A DNA stretch of 64,000 bases from the NCBI GenBank assembly GCA_001910725.1, contig MJGA01000003.1:2294001-2358000 (forward strand). Direction: 5' to 3'. The position numbers and the translations under genes are program-made. Of the stretch, positions 1 through 12,923 are shown piece by piece. Numbering within the stretch: position 1 is the first letter of the stretch; each line of letters begins with the position of its first letter. The notes beneath the pieces were generated by a model. It had not been told where the DNA came from, searched no databases, and saw nothing but the letters and a program-made list of their open reading frames with translations. This DNA comes from Phanerodontia chrysosporium (taxonomy: Eukaryota; Basidiomycota; Agaricomycetes; Polyporales; Phanerochaetaceae).

Positions 1-3
1 CAG

Positions 4-1171
4 GGCTTTGTCGTTGGTGTGTACCGACATATGAATTATGGTCGCGAGTCCTGCTTACGTATCTGCGGCAGCTTGTCCTTCTACCTACCATGAATTCGAG
101 GGTCCCGAGCCTATCCCATATGATACTGAGGGTTAGCCCCGTCATGACCCACGTTGCGATTGTTCGCTGAGACGCTACGCTAGGTACTGACCGCGGCAAC
201 CGATACAAGGTGCTAACTACCAGTGCTTGCTCTGCTCGATCTATACTGACTGTGATTTAGATCGAGAAGGAGCTGGCAGCATATGACGAGGTCTGAATCT
301 TCGTTCTCCCGATCACCTCATGCATTCACCCGGCTTCCTAGGACGCTACTCTCGCCATCGACCTGCTGTGTTCTCTCAAGAACTGCAATGGACGCATTGC
401 TGGTACGATTCCAGTGTTTTCTTCCCGTATGCGCTGCTAAGTCTCGGCGGTCTCAGCCACCGGCATGTGCCTCGGCGGACACCTGGTTCGTTCGCAGAGC
501 CTCAGTTAGTCCTAATGACTTGCTTATCGTGCGGATTTTTAGGCTTTCCGCGTATGTCTTATGAAGTATGTTCCCAGCCACCCATTGACCGTCTGTGGTT
601 TAGGCTGCATATGACCCACGCGTTCTATCTTCGGTCTGCTTCTTCGCTACCGACATTCACTCTGCCACCTTGGGCAAAGGCAAGAACGACAATTCGCTTG
701 CCCGCGTCCGCGAGGGTGGCATGGCCGGCAAGGGCGAGTTGGTGGTACGTTTTCGCAATTCCCACCGATGGTTGGAGTATCGCTAAGCGCGGATGTGCAG
801 ATGATATTCGGTAAACAGGTAAGCATTGCTCGGCTGTGGCGATAACCGAACCAAATGCATCTCTTCCAGGACACCCACGTCCCCCGCGAGGGTAGGGATC
901 TCATTCGCAAGACCCTCGAGGATGCCAATGTACCCGTATCGGTGCGTACCGCGGTCATTTTCCATGCCTTTCTGTTCGCTAATGTCACCCACAGTTCTTG
1001 GAGGTACAGGCGCAGCATGCCTTTATCCGCGACGAACAGTCCAAGGGTCGCTGGGACGCCGCCCTGACGCGTTCGATGTTCACCTTCATGATGGAGGTCT
1101 TCGAGCGCACGGTCGGGAGAGACCTTGGAGAGCGCGTCTCCGGCAACGAGAAGATCGAGCACGTCTGCTGA
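4..1171 (+). CDS. Dienelactone hydrolase family protein (5' partial)
   Basis: Alpha/beta hydrolase of the dienelactone hydrolase (carboxymethylenebutenolidase) family, probably cytosolic; the family opens dienelactone rings in aromatic degradation or acts as a general esterase. The start lies before the window. Exons that join in frame are 4-16, 72-131, 184-209, 261-290, 342-402, 457-485, 543-551, 604-744, 801-818, 870-941 and 995-1171, all with GT...AG introns. The joined protein shows the family landmarks in order: YHEFEGPEPIPYD, the nucleophile elbow GMCLGGHLAFRAAYDPRV with Cys as nucleophile, CFFATDIHSATLGKG, the acid in MIFGKQDTHVPREGR and the histidine in QAQHAFIRDE. It ends with TGA at 1169-1171. 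Its stop is only 67 bases from the stop of the convergent aldehyde dehydrogenase. The exact substrate cannot be told from sequence. Confidence 0.9.
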
Positions 1172-1238
1172 AATGTAACAATCTAACTAAGGGCAAACTG
1201 GGGGTTTCGTGGAAATACAAATGGTCTTTTAACAGACT

Positions 1239-3052
1239 TCAGTTGTCTGGAATAGGACTCAGAGCAATTGCGCGGAACGCTTCGTATGCCTCCTTACTGT
1301 ATGGTGGATATCGTTTCGACATTGCTTGTTCGGCTCTGAAGGAGCGATCTTGAATCAAGAGGGTATTATCGCTCGCAAGGACACTTACTGCAGGGGAACG
1401 TTCACGGAGGCTCGTCTGTGAGTGAACATCTCGAAGGAGTACTTGCTGTGGTGTGCGCCGTCTGTTGCCCTGATGAGTTTTATGCCGGGCTACCTCATCG
1501 GAGTCCAAGCTTACATCCAGACTCTCTCTGCCCGCCGAAAGGCAGTTCGTATGCTAGGACATGTGAGTAAAAGATGTACGGGCCATATGTAATCCACATA
1601 CCTGATAGGAAGGACATAGTGTCGTTCAACGATAGCGTGCCGCTCTCCGTCTGCGCAAGAACTGCAATAGATTAGGTAGGTGCGGATACAATGACAATCA
1701 TACTCACGTTTTGCATGCGCACTCGGGTCATTAGTAAATGCGTAGACGACTAGCGGCGTGGGTCTGCATATTCTTTAGAGAGTAGAGCAGGCTTAAATCG
1801 CGATACACTGACCGAGGGGATAGATAGTCGATCGCGTCGTCCACGGAATCGACAGCCATGACCGGAAGTATAGGACCAAATATTTCCCTATCCGTTGATG
1901 TAGTTTTGTTGAAACCAATGTCTGTAGAGACTTACTCGACCATGAGGGGGTCCTCGGGCGCACATCCACGACGATAGTCGATGCGATCCTCAGTCCTTCC
2001 TCTTCGACTTCACCGCCGAGCAGTACTGTGCCTTTGGAGGCCATGACCAGGTTCTTGACGCGCTGGAAGTGCTTGCCATTGATCATTTTCCCCCACTCTG
2101 CGTCAGGGTGCAAGGCACCCTTAGGCCAGAATAAGGCAAATACTTCACGTAGGCTATCGAGGAATGCGACATATACGCGACGGTCGACTAGCACATAGTC
2201 TGGCGCGACACACACCTGTGTAGTTCAGTCAGCCCATCATGCATGTCACTGCTTGCAGACGTACCTGGCCCGAGTTCTGGATCTTCCCAAACATGATTCG
2301 CTTCGCAGCGAGGAACGCATCGCAGCTTGCATCAACGATGACGGGACACTTGCCTCCGAGCTCAAGGGATACCGGCGTGACATGCTTTGCGGCGGCCGTC
2401 GCAACGATCCTGCCGACGTTGCCGCTGCCGGTGAAAAGGATGTGGTCCCAACGAAGATCTAGCAGGGCTTGCGTCTCATCTACGCCGCCGTTGACGACGG
2501 CGTACGCGCTTGGATCGAGATATCTGGAGACGAGGCTGGCCATGAGCGCTGCGGACGCCTGCGACAGCTCGGACGGTTTGAGCACTGCTGCGCAGCCTGC
2601 AGCTACAGCGCCGACGAAGGGCCCAAAAGCGATGACCCAGGGGTTGTTCCAAGGCCTGCAAAAGTGCCCCCGTTGAGCGCTGCTGCGCCGGGCACACAGC
2701 GAAGTGCGTACGATATCAGGAGCACGACGCCCTTCGGGACTGGGTAGACACTTGCGTCCCAGGCGCTGCGCATCGGCTCGACCTGGGGCTTCTCGACGGC
2801 GGTCCATACTTCCAGGTTTGCGAGAGCGCATGCGCATGCCTTTACGACCGCAATGACCTCTATCATGACACACTCCAGGGGAGGCTTGCCTGCATCCAGG
2901 AATGCGGCCTGCTGGATGGCGTCGATGTTCTCCTGGAACATGCGTGCCAGCTGCCTGAGCTGCTGTTTGCGCCACGCCAAGGGCCGTGTCGCTCCGGATT
3001 GGAACGTGGTCCTCAGTCGCTCGTGCGTCTCGAACGAGGTCAGACACGACAT
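1239..3052 (-). CDS. Aldehyde dehydrogenase, fatty aldehyde (class 3) type
   Basis: NAD(P)-dependent oxidation of aldehydes to acids. The start at 3052 (MSCLTSFETHERLRTTFQSG) fits the short N terminus of class 3 enzymes. Visible landmarks: LLISPWNNPW across an intron, VLKPSE for cofactor binding, FTGSGNVGR, LELGGKCPVIVD with the general-base Glu, then NSGQ|VCVAPDY across an intron near 2215 with the catalytic Cys. Further on are ETFGPILP-like residues, VVYAFTNDPSAHA, TESGTLSLND, LPFGGQRESG and a C-terminal SKRYPPYSKEAYEAF before TGA at 1239-1241. At about 1513 the donor after GESG-type residues does not restore frame with the next exon unless one G is added (see findings). No C-terminal membrane anchor is obvious. 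Family is sure; physiological aldehyde is unknown. Confidence 0.9.
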
Positions 3053-3549
3053 GGTGAATGCCTAGCAGGACACTGGACATACCCTGCGTATTTCGTGTAC
3101 GGGCGTGTACTGGAGCCCCGCCATTGTACGACCAGCCCACGGACCCATGCAGGGCCTTTATGGCACCTGAGGCCCATGTCGAACCCGCTCCGACAACCGT
3201 CCTTGAGCGTGAAACGCGCGTGCGGGACGGAGTTCAGAGGACGAAACGATGGGCGGAACCACCGCGTCCCGTCGAGGTTCAGGCAGATCGAAGATTCACA
3301 CACACACACAAGATATTTAGCGATACAAACGATGCAACTTCTCATTTGCGACGAGGAGAACTACCGCTATAGAGGGACATTCGACTGGCGATCGACGTAA
3401 CCACCAGCCGGCGAATCGTTATCGTGGGATACAACAAGGGAAAATGGGATAGTTACACAGCTTGCGTCGAGGTACCATGCGTGATGAGAGCGAGCGAAAG
3501 GAACGAAAGAAGCAAAGACCGAGAAAAAATGAGAATACATCTAAGCAGT
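3053..3549. other. Intergenic: ALDH promoter and EF-1alpha 3' region
   Basis: This stretch holds the upstream region of the aldehyde dehydrogenase and the 3' flank of EF-1alpha, both on the minus strand. The only structure seen is a (CA)7 tract at 3297-3310. Short reading frames here show no conserved protein. Confidence 0.6.
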
Positions 3550-5419
<1,870 letters not shown>

Positions 5420-6091
5420 TTGAAAGTGTGAAAGAAAGTAAAGGAAGGGGACGAGAGAGAGAGACGGTGGCAGGTGAAGGTAAAGAAGAAACGTCGAGGG
5501 TTGAGGGGATTCGAGCTTATGTACCTTTCCAGACACTCGAAAAATTTTGGTGATCGATAGATCAGATTACAAAAAGGCGCCCGATGGCAACGCCGGCCGG
5601 ACACCGCTTGGTCCGGCGCCACTCCGGAATACGGGCCACATGCCCAATTTGCCATTCTAGGAAGTGCTGGAGGCTTCGGTTCTTGCGTCGAGCCCAAGTT
5701 CGACCGCGGTGCTTGGAAATAAAATATCATCGTTTAGGATTAACAACACTATGGCGGTACATAACGGCTGTATACTCTACAGATAATTGTATGCTGACAG
5801 ATCATGAGCGAGGGAACGGGACGTAGGTGCGAGAGGATTCGGCTACATAAGAGAACTCGAGATGCGATGAGATAACATGGATCGTATTGCAGAAGGGACG
5901 CGCAAAGAAGTGGGCACGGGATGGATGAAACGAGATAAAGACAACGAGGCTGCCTACACGCACACTGTATTGTCGCGCGGCATCAGATAGCTAAGCCTGC
6001 GGTGCGTAACATGGTCAGCTGAAAGGAAGGGTGGCGATGGTAGCAAGACGAAGCACTGTGCACTTACCGTCCTGTCTCTATACCAATGGAT
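5420..6091. other. Intergenic: EF-1alpha promoter, kinase 3' flank
   Basis: Holds the pyrimidine-rich EF-1alpha leader near 5420-5480 with a GA/CT run at about 5452-5464, then upstream promoter DNA and the 3' flank of the kinase gene. I see no further gene. Confidence 0.5.
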
Positions 6092-8257
6092 TCATGACCA
6101 GCCTCCTCGTCCACTCAAAAAGCGACATTGCAGGATCTTCTCGAAGGTAGGTCGCGCACTGACTTCGAGTTGAAGGCATGCGCGTACGAGAGCCGCTGCA
6201 TCCCCGAGCGCGCCACCACCATCCGGCTCTTCACCCTCGCTCTCTTTCCCCTCAGCGCAACGTTCGTCCAGTGCTATCGAAGCATTCGAGAACGGTGACT
6301 CGAGCCCTTCTTGAGCCTCCGCCGCTGTGGTGAACGGGCACTCCCCCACCAGCATGACGTACGCCACAACTCCGAATGCCCAAACATCCTGTTCCTTGCC
6401 CTGGTAGCGCTCGCCACGTAGAATTTCTGGACCGGCGTAGTCCAGTCTGTATACATGTCAGCCATGTCCATACAGACCATTAGTGTTTATAACGTTACTC
6501 ACGTGCCACTGAACGTGTCCCAGCCACCCTTCTTCACCAAGCCGGAACTACCGAAGTCAATCAAAACACACTTCCCCGCCGGGCCCAGGACAACATTCTC
6601 ATCCTTGATGTCTCGATGTACTATGCATGCGTAAGCCCCAGCACCTGAGAGATGCGGTGCGGATCGTACCTATGCCCTTGCTATGTAGGAAGCAAAGTGC
6701 GTCCGCTATCTGACCCAGATAGCTGCGGATCATGTTTGCAGGTAAGCCGTTAGGGTAACTTTCGACAAGATCAAACAAGTCCGCAGGAGGTGGCGGCGAT
6801 CCGGGCACGGGCTCCGGCGTAGTGGATGGCAACACGAGGTAGTAGTAGTGGTTGTCCTCGAAGAAGTCGAGTAGTGGACATATATTGGGATGCCCGTTGA
6901 CAACCTTTCCTTCCACCCACCAATCATCCGGATTCGGGCTGAATCTTGATGGATCCCAGGGTCTTCGAGGGGGAAGGACATAGGTGGTTGATGAGATCGC
7001 GGACATGACATAGATTTCGATGGGGATAGTCCCATACTTGGGATGCCGCTTCCAGCAATCTGCCAAGATACGGGACTTGATGATTTGTTTTATGACCAGG
7101 GGAGGCTGTCGAGGGAGGGATGCGTGAAGGCCTGCAGGTAAATTTACGAAGACGAAGGAACGCACCCCCAATGTACCGTCAAGGTTCATCTCCCTCGCAC
7201 GTTTAACTAGTCCATATGCTCCACGACCTATTTCTCCTTCGATTACGAACTCAGAGATGCTGCGTTCTCCTACACTAGGCGTCTTGTCCACACTTGGTGT
7301 AGGTGGTCCTGTGCTGCTAGCAACACTGAGGAAGCTGGCTGCGCTGTTCGCGCGAACCAGTTTTTGTGGGCCTGTTGGAGGAGGCGACGGAGGCTGTGAG
7401 GGGACGATAGAGACGCGTCCGGCGATGAGTGAGACCCGTTGGTGAGATGAACGACGCCTAGAGTGAGGGGCGCTCGCATTGCCGAGCCTTGGCGAGGAGG
7501 GGCAGGATACGACTGGCGAGCGAGAGATGCCAAGGGAGGGAGACGAGCCCAGAGGAGAGAGGGGTCTTGGGGAAGCACACCTTGATTGCACGGGAGAACG
7601 CGAAAGGGGTCCTGGGGCAAAGGTGCCTGAAATCGCAGCCTGCGGCAGAGGCGTCATAGCTACAACTGGCGAGGAAGTATTCGAGGGACCACGAGAGACA
7701 CTCGGGGAAGAAGCCCACGCGGAGCGGGTCTTCGCCAGTAGACTTTGCTGAGGCGCAGCTGTGTTACTTTGAGCAGTCGGTGAATGTGTTTCGATATGAA
7801 GGCGTGGAGGCTCGGGATCTGTGTCTTTGTCGTGCGATTTCCAGTTGAACCCTCTGCCGAAAGAAGTGACACCCCAGCTGTTGCCGACGCTTGCAGCTCG
7901 ATAGAGCTTCACGGGCTGGGCCGGGACCCACTCGTCGTCGTCGAAAGTCAGATCCACGGCGGCGGCAGCGGCGGTGGCAGTGAGCATGGTTTTGAGATAG
8001 GAGACTCCGCCTCTGGCAAGTATGCGTTGTTGAAGGTGGTGGTCCGGAGTAAGAGAGGATGGGGGAGCACTGCGAGAACGGGTCGCAGCCTGGGAGCGTA
8101 AAGAGGACGTACCCCGGTGCAGCAACTGCCTTGGTAGGCGATCACCTGACTTGTCGCGGCTCTGACGGCATCCACGGCGGGTTAGCCACAAATAGCTCTC
8201 CTCAGAGTCTGACTCTGACTCGGATGACCATTCGCTGGCAACAACATCGACGGCCAT
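6092..8257 (-). CDS. PAS-kinase-type (Psk) Ser/Thr protein kinase
   Basis: The start at 8257 (MAVDVVASEWSSESESDSEE) opens a Ser/Pro-rich disordered region of about 310 residues. The kinase domain starts at ISEFVIEGEIGRGAYGLVKR (glycine loop), with the VAIK-like Lys in PPLVIKQIIKSR, then KYGTIPIEIYVM, HPNICPLLDFFED and YYYLVLP. After an intron near 6650 come VHRDIKDENVVLG (catalytic loop), VLIDFGSSGLVKKGGWDTF (DFG), GPEILRGERYQGKEQDVWAF and VAYVMLVGECPF. The stretches WKRHPKYGTIPIE, IDFGS and GxxDxFxGTxDYxxPE are hallmarks of PAS kinases, which link nutrient state to glycogen and translation control. I see no PAS domain in the N-terminal half. Neighbour RPL32 is divergent, sharing a 685-base promoter region. 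Confidence 0.85.
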
Positions 8258-8942
8258 GGTGTGCAAGAGGATAGATGCTGGGCCCCGCACTTGACTGCTG
8301 CCCTCCCACCTATTCCCGAGAACGTCTGATACAACGTTATCTCAAGAGAACCTCACGCGAATCTGGCCCTGAATCCATTTCTGGCAACTGCTGCGGTGCT
8401 TTGCCAATGCTCGTGTTTGAGTCCACGCTGCCGAAACGGACTAGGCACAATGCCAGCTAAGCAATGCCGACACCGTCGTATTTCGGGAGGACATAACGTG
8501 TCTATATCCGCCACATCATCTGCACCGCCTGCCAGTCTAACCATCACCGTTTATATTGTCCGAGGGACTGAGATCACACGCGGAGATGGCCAGCGGCGGC
8601 GTTGTGGCAATTCGCCCGGCCGGAAAGGCGCTCACCCGCCGGCGCAGTGTCCGGGGTCGGGCGCTTACACAATCCCAGGGCGGCAGCAGGTGTGCTAGGA
8701 AGCCCTCACCGAACTCGCCGTCGCCGTCGACGCCCTCAAAACTGTGAGTATGACGCTCTTCACGATCCCGTTGAACAGGCCTGGCCGTTGCGAGTCGAAT
8801 GTTGCCGATTTCATGCCAGAAACCTTGCCGTATGGGCTGGATTGACTTCGACCACGCTGGGTGCATCAGCTCGACTTCCTTGCTTTGGACCCAACGCTGA
8901 GAGCTGGAGAAGCTGACGACTCTATCGCTTTCCTAGTCCGCC
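8258..8942. other. Divergent promoter region, kinase / RPL32
   Basis: Shared upstream region of two divergent genes. It is GC-rich and holds short open frames without recognisable protein sequence. I see no firm TATA box for either gene. Confidence 0.5.
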
Positions 8943-9543
8943 ATGGCCAAGATTACCATCGTCAAGAAACGCACCAAGCCCTTCAAGTCAGTCATTCCGG
9001 TCTTTGTCTTCCGCGCAGGACAGCACTCAACCATGTATTACACAGGCGCCACCAGTCCGATCGTTACAAGAGCGTGAAGGAGGCATGGCGGAAACCCAAG
9101 GGTATTGATAACAGGGTGCGACGACGCTTCAAGGGCCAGCTTCCCATGCCCAAGGTATGTTCCTGTGCGGTTTGTTAAAAGGCGTCGCTCAATACCTGTG
9201 TAATAGATTGGTTACGGAAGCAACAAGAAGGTATGATAATGCGAAGTCATCAATATGGACCCTGCAGTAACTGGTGCTCTCCAGACCCGTCACCTCCTCC
9301 CCAACGGTCTCAAGAAGTTCTTGGTCAGCAACGTCCGGGAGCTCGACCTCCTCCTCATGCACAACAAGACCTTCGCTGCAGAGATCGCGCACAACGTCAG
9401 CAGCCGCAACCGCATCACCATCCTCGAGAGGTTTGTTGCTACGACTCGTCATCGATTTGACCGAAAGCTCACCGTTTCGCAGGGCAAAGGTTTTGGGCGT
9501 CACGGTTACGAACCCGGCTGCTCGTCTGCGGTCAGAGGAGTGA
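8943..9543 (+). CDS. RPL32: 60S ribosomal protein L32 (eL32)
   Basis: Component of the cytosolic large ribosomal subunit. [15 protein letters not shown] opens at 8943. Splicing gives [94 protein letters not shown] and [18 protein letters not shown] before TGA at 9541-9543. Five exons are seen, with introns near 8985-9050, 9155-9207, 9232-9283 and 9432-9482. Length (about 130 residues) and sequence match the family throughout, and no frame break is needed. Confidence 0.97.
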
Positions 9544-9915
9544 TTTGTATGGCTTTCGGTTTTCTCTTGCGCTCTCATGTTCACCTACTCCATGTATCAT
9601 CTGCACATGCCGAAGATAATGCCATGCGCCCATGCTTCTGGCTACATCTGGAGAGTCAGTTTCTGCCCAGCTTGAACCTTCCCTCCAACCGCCACAAATG
9701 GAGCCCTGATCGTTTGTGCTTTCTTGTCTTGATACCGACGCAGCGTGATATGCTTCTGTGAGAGCGACTCCTTGTAAGAAATGGCGAGCCCATGTCTCAA
9801 AGGATGGTGCGCCGGTGTCCGGATCAACTGCCGTGTCCAGGCGAGCTATGATGCAGAGGATAATCGCGGCACCCCTTGAGATACCCCTCCTCCCTCTTGC
9901 CCTTAACCCCCCACC
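9544..9915. other. Intergenic: RPL32 3' flank, MEMO promoter
   Basis: 372 bases between two genes on the plus strand. A C-rich stretch (CCTCCTCCC, CCCCCCACC) lies just before the MEMO start. No gene is visible. Confidence 0.5.
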
Positions 9916-11261
9916 ATGGCCATCAGGTACACCGTATCCGCTTGTACATGCGCATCTTCTGTGGGCTGACAGACACTACGTTCTAGACGTGCCACTCACG
10001 CAGGGTCTTGGTATACGGACGATCGTAAATCTAACTCTAAATGCACGTTATCGGTATGTGTGCTGACGACATTCATCCACCACAGGACAGACTCTGGACA
10101 ATGAACTTTCAAGGAACCTTGCTGCAGTGCGCGCAAGCGAGAACTTTACGCCCCCTGTAGCCCACTGCAAGGCAATTATCGCTCCGTACGTCTCGTTTCA
10201 GTTGCCGGGATGACCCTTAGCCTTATTTGGTTGTTACAGACACGCTGGATATTCGTATTCAGGGCCTGCCGCGGCGTGGGCATACAGGGCTATCGACACT
10301 ACTGGAATGTACGTCATCCGTGCTTCAGAGACTCCTTCACTTGTTCACGAGGGGCGGCAGTAAGAGAGTATTCATCTTAGGCCCTTCGCATCATGTCTAT
10401 CTCGACGGATGTGATCTCTCTCAGTGCAAGGCGTATCAGACTCCCATCGGAGACCTCCCGCTGGATCTGGAGAGTACGTTTTGTGATTTGCACATAGGCA
10501 AAGCAACTCATTTGCGTCAGCGATCGCGGAGCTTAAGGAGTCAGGGAAGTTCGGATCGATGAGTCTTCAAACTGACGAGGACGAGCATAGTATCGAGTTA
10601 CATCTACCTTACGTGCGTAAGATCTTCGAAGGGTATGTCTTTACTACTGTCGTGATAATGATAGTCTTATCTTCGCACAGGAAAGACATCTCCATCGTTC
10701 CCATCCTCGTAGGAGCCATAGACAAGGACAGTGAGGATGCATATGGCAACCTCCTAGCCCCGTACCTTGCTCGCGAAGACACCATTTTTGTTGTCTCAAG
10801 CGACTTCTGTCATTGGTGAGACGAGATCACTTAATCTTGTGCTGGTGCTCACCACGAAGTTCAGGGGACAGCGCTTCCAGTATACTTACTACTATCCCGA
10901 GCCACCTCCGACCCACAGACCTGCTATCCGCCTCAGCCGGGCTAACGCGTCCCCTGCAGATCTAGAGAGACATCCCATCCATCAGAGTATACGAGCTCTG
11001 GACCAGGAGGCTATGGAACTTCTCACCATGCCACCTGCGAGTGCGGCGATGGCACATCATGACTTCGCAGACTACCTCCGACGCACGAAGAACACTATAT
11101 GTGGCCGGCACCCTATTGGTGTGTTATTGGGAGCCTTGAGCACACTTGAGGAGCAAGGTCACGCTCCGAAGCTGCAGTGGGTACGATACGAACAGAGTAG
11201 CGCATGTCATTCTATCCACGACTCTAGTGTTAGCTATGCAAGCGCATACATAACGGTCTGA
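9916..11261 (+). CDS. MEMO family protein
   Basis: Homologue of MEMO1 and yeast Mho1, a protein of the class III dioxygenase fold reported to bind copper and act in redox and motility signalling. The start at 9916 (MAIR) splices to RATHAGSWYT, then SGQTLDNELSRNLAAVRASE, HCKAIIAPHAGYSYSGPAAA, RVFILGPSHHVYLDGCDLSQ, PIGDLPLDLE, DEDEHSIELHLPYVRKIFEG, DISIVPILVGAID, FVVSSDFCHWG and the end TICGRHPIGVLLGAL plus LQWVRYEQSS. The conserved histidines of APHAGY, PSHH, EHSIELHLP and SDFCHWG are all present. There are about eight exons. Stop TGA at 11259-11261. Cellular role in this fungus is inferred from family only. Confidence 0.93.
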
Positions 11262-11346
11262 ATCCTCTCCAAGGCTGTATAATACGGATGTACATCTAGT
11301 TAAGGACGAATAAATGTTGCGGCGTGTCTACAATTTTTGCCATAAT

Positions 11347-12496
11347 TCACATGCGAGCAGCGAGTTCGGTGGCGGGGAGTTGGAGGCCGACGGGCTCGTC
11401 GAGCTCGTTCTCCGTTCCTGGTTGCCCGAGGTCGTTCACGACCTATGCACATGCGTCAACTATGAAACTCAAGAATCAAGGTCAAGTCTACGCGCACCTT
11501 TCCGTCTGCAATCGTAATATCTTCGAAACCCCAGTCGCGCGTAGCGCCATCACGTAGATGGCTGCCGTCGCCCAGGCTCACGAGCTCCCAGCCTTCCAGC
11601 GGGCTGTCTCGCGGATGACCCCGCTTGAAGGTTGTCAAGGAGCAGCAGGCGATGCGCATTGGCTGCTCCCTGTCCCGGGCGAGCGCACGCGTCAGGGCGA
11701 TTATAGTTGCGGCGTGACTGACGAGGAGGATGTGGCGATGCTTGTCCCCAAAGCGACGCTCAATTTCAGGGATAAGGGCTGCCAGGAAACGTTCTGCGCG
11801 ATCATGAACTTCCGGTACGTCCTCGCCTTTGCGAGAGGGGTATAGAATAGAACTCCAGCTGGGGTCAATCTCGCTAAAGTAGCTTTGCAGCGTCTCGGCT
11901 GAGGCGGGACGTGGATGTAGTCCAGTGCCAGGCTGGACTGGTGAATACCATTCTGACAGTCCTATGAATCGCTGTTTGAGCAGGACCGTATCACACAATC
12001 AGCTCAGACACCTACCATGTTCGGCGTAAATAGGAATGTTCAGTGCATTAGACACGGGCTTGGTGGTCTGCAGACAGCGGTCTAACGGAAGGCGATATAT
12101 CAAAAAGTCTGACATACTTGGACTAAGTGTGCTCACAGTATGGAGATGAGAATATAGCGGTGGGTCGCTGTTCTTCTGGGAGAGATAGAAAATAGTCTGC
12201 CAATTCCTGAGCTTGCGTATGACCGAAAGCTGCCAATGGGGGATCGCGGGGAAGGCCTATTCGCAGCTCTAGGCATTTGTGGAGATGTACTGGAGTGGCC
12301 ACGGACCTGTTTCACTTTTCCTACATAATTCTAGCGTAAGCCCGAAATCCTCGGTCGGTAGGATGGCAAACGCACCAGACTTGTGTGACCCAGTTCAAGC
12401 GGTATCCTGGCTTAGATCGTCTTTAGTGATGACGGTCATAGGGAAAGTGTACAACATGTACTTACCGTGCCGAGCGATATAGATGGTTTCGATCAT
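11347..12496 (-). CDS. Histidine phosphatase fold protein, TFC7/YNL108C-like
   Basis: Phosphoglycerate mutase superfamily. A very short first exon encodes MIETIYIARHG, and the next gives YRLNWVTQ, so the N terminus reads ARHGYRLNW with the phospho-acceptor His, as in yeast YNL108C and the TFIIIC subunit Tfc7. Later exons give LPRDPPLAAFGHTQAQELAD, PTAIFSSPYYRCLQTTKPVS, GLSEWYSPVQPGTGLHPRPA, RFGDKHRHILLVSHAATIIA (second catalytic His) and a conserved tail around SLGDGSHLRDGATRDWGFED. The last exon probably starts after an intron near 11455-11495 and ends at 11347. The join between NWVTQ and LPRDPP is unclear to me. Either a small-molecule phosphatase or the Tfc7 partner of RNA polymerase III transcription. 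Confidence 0.82.
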
Positions 12497-12923
12497 CGTG
12501 AACAAGTGCGGAGAAGACGATAGTCGTGGTGCAGTTGTAAAAGCGACTCGGCATCGCCGCGCTGATGGCGAGTCGCTTCCTTCGTCACCACGGCGGGGCC
12601 CCGCGTCGGTACACATCAACCTCAAGATGCACACCGTTCAAGATCGTCATGACATAGCCTTCGTTTCTCGTGCGGGCACAAAGGAGCGCTACTATAAAAT
12701 AGAAGATCGAGCATGGAGCGTGAGAGCTGGAAAGGAGGGAGAGACGACAAGAAAACAGGAGGACGAGGATCAGGAACAAATGCCACAATGCAAAGAGATA
12801 TGCAACAACACTTTCAGAGACAAGTACAGGTGAAGTTGGCACGATAGTTACTGGTGCTAATGATATACGCGCCGTTTTGCTACATGGCAACCTTCAGAAC
12901 TGTTGAAAGCATTCAGAGCGGAT
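12497..12923. other. Intergenic between two minus-strand genes
   Basis: Promoter region of the histidine phosphatase gene and 3' flank of the Stm1-like gene. AT-richer than its surroundings; no coding signal seen. Confidence 0.5.

Noticed and set aside
1..3052. Catabolic gene cluster of dienelactone hydrolase and aldehyde dehydrogenase
   Set aside because: Two convergent genes are not enough to claim a pathway. Both families are large, and no further aromatic degradation gene is in view.
3297..3310. CA repeat as a mobile element trace
   Set aside because: A plain dinucleotide run of seven units with no flanking repeats or target duplication.
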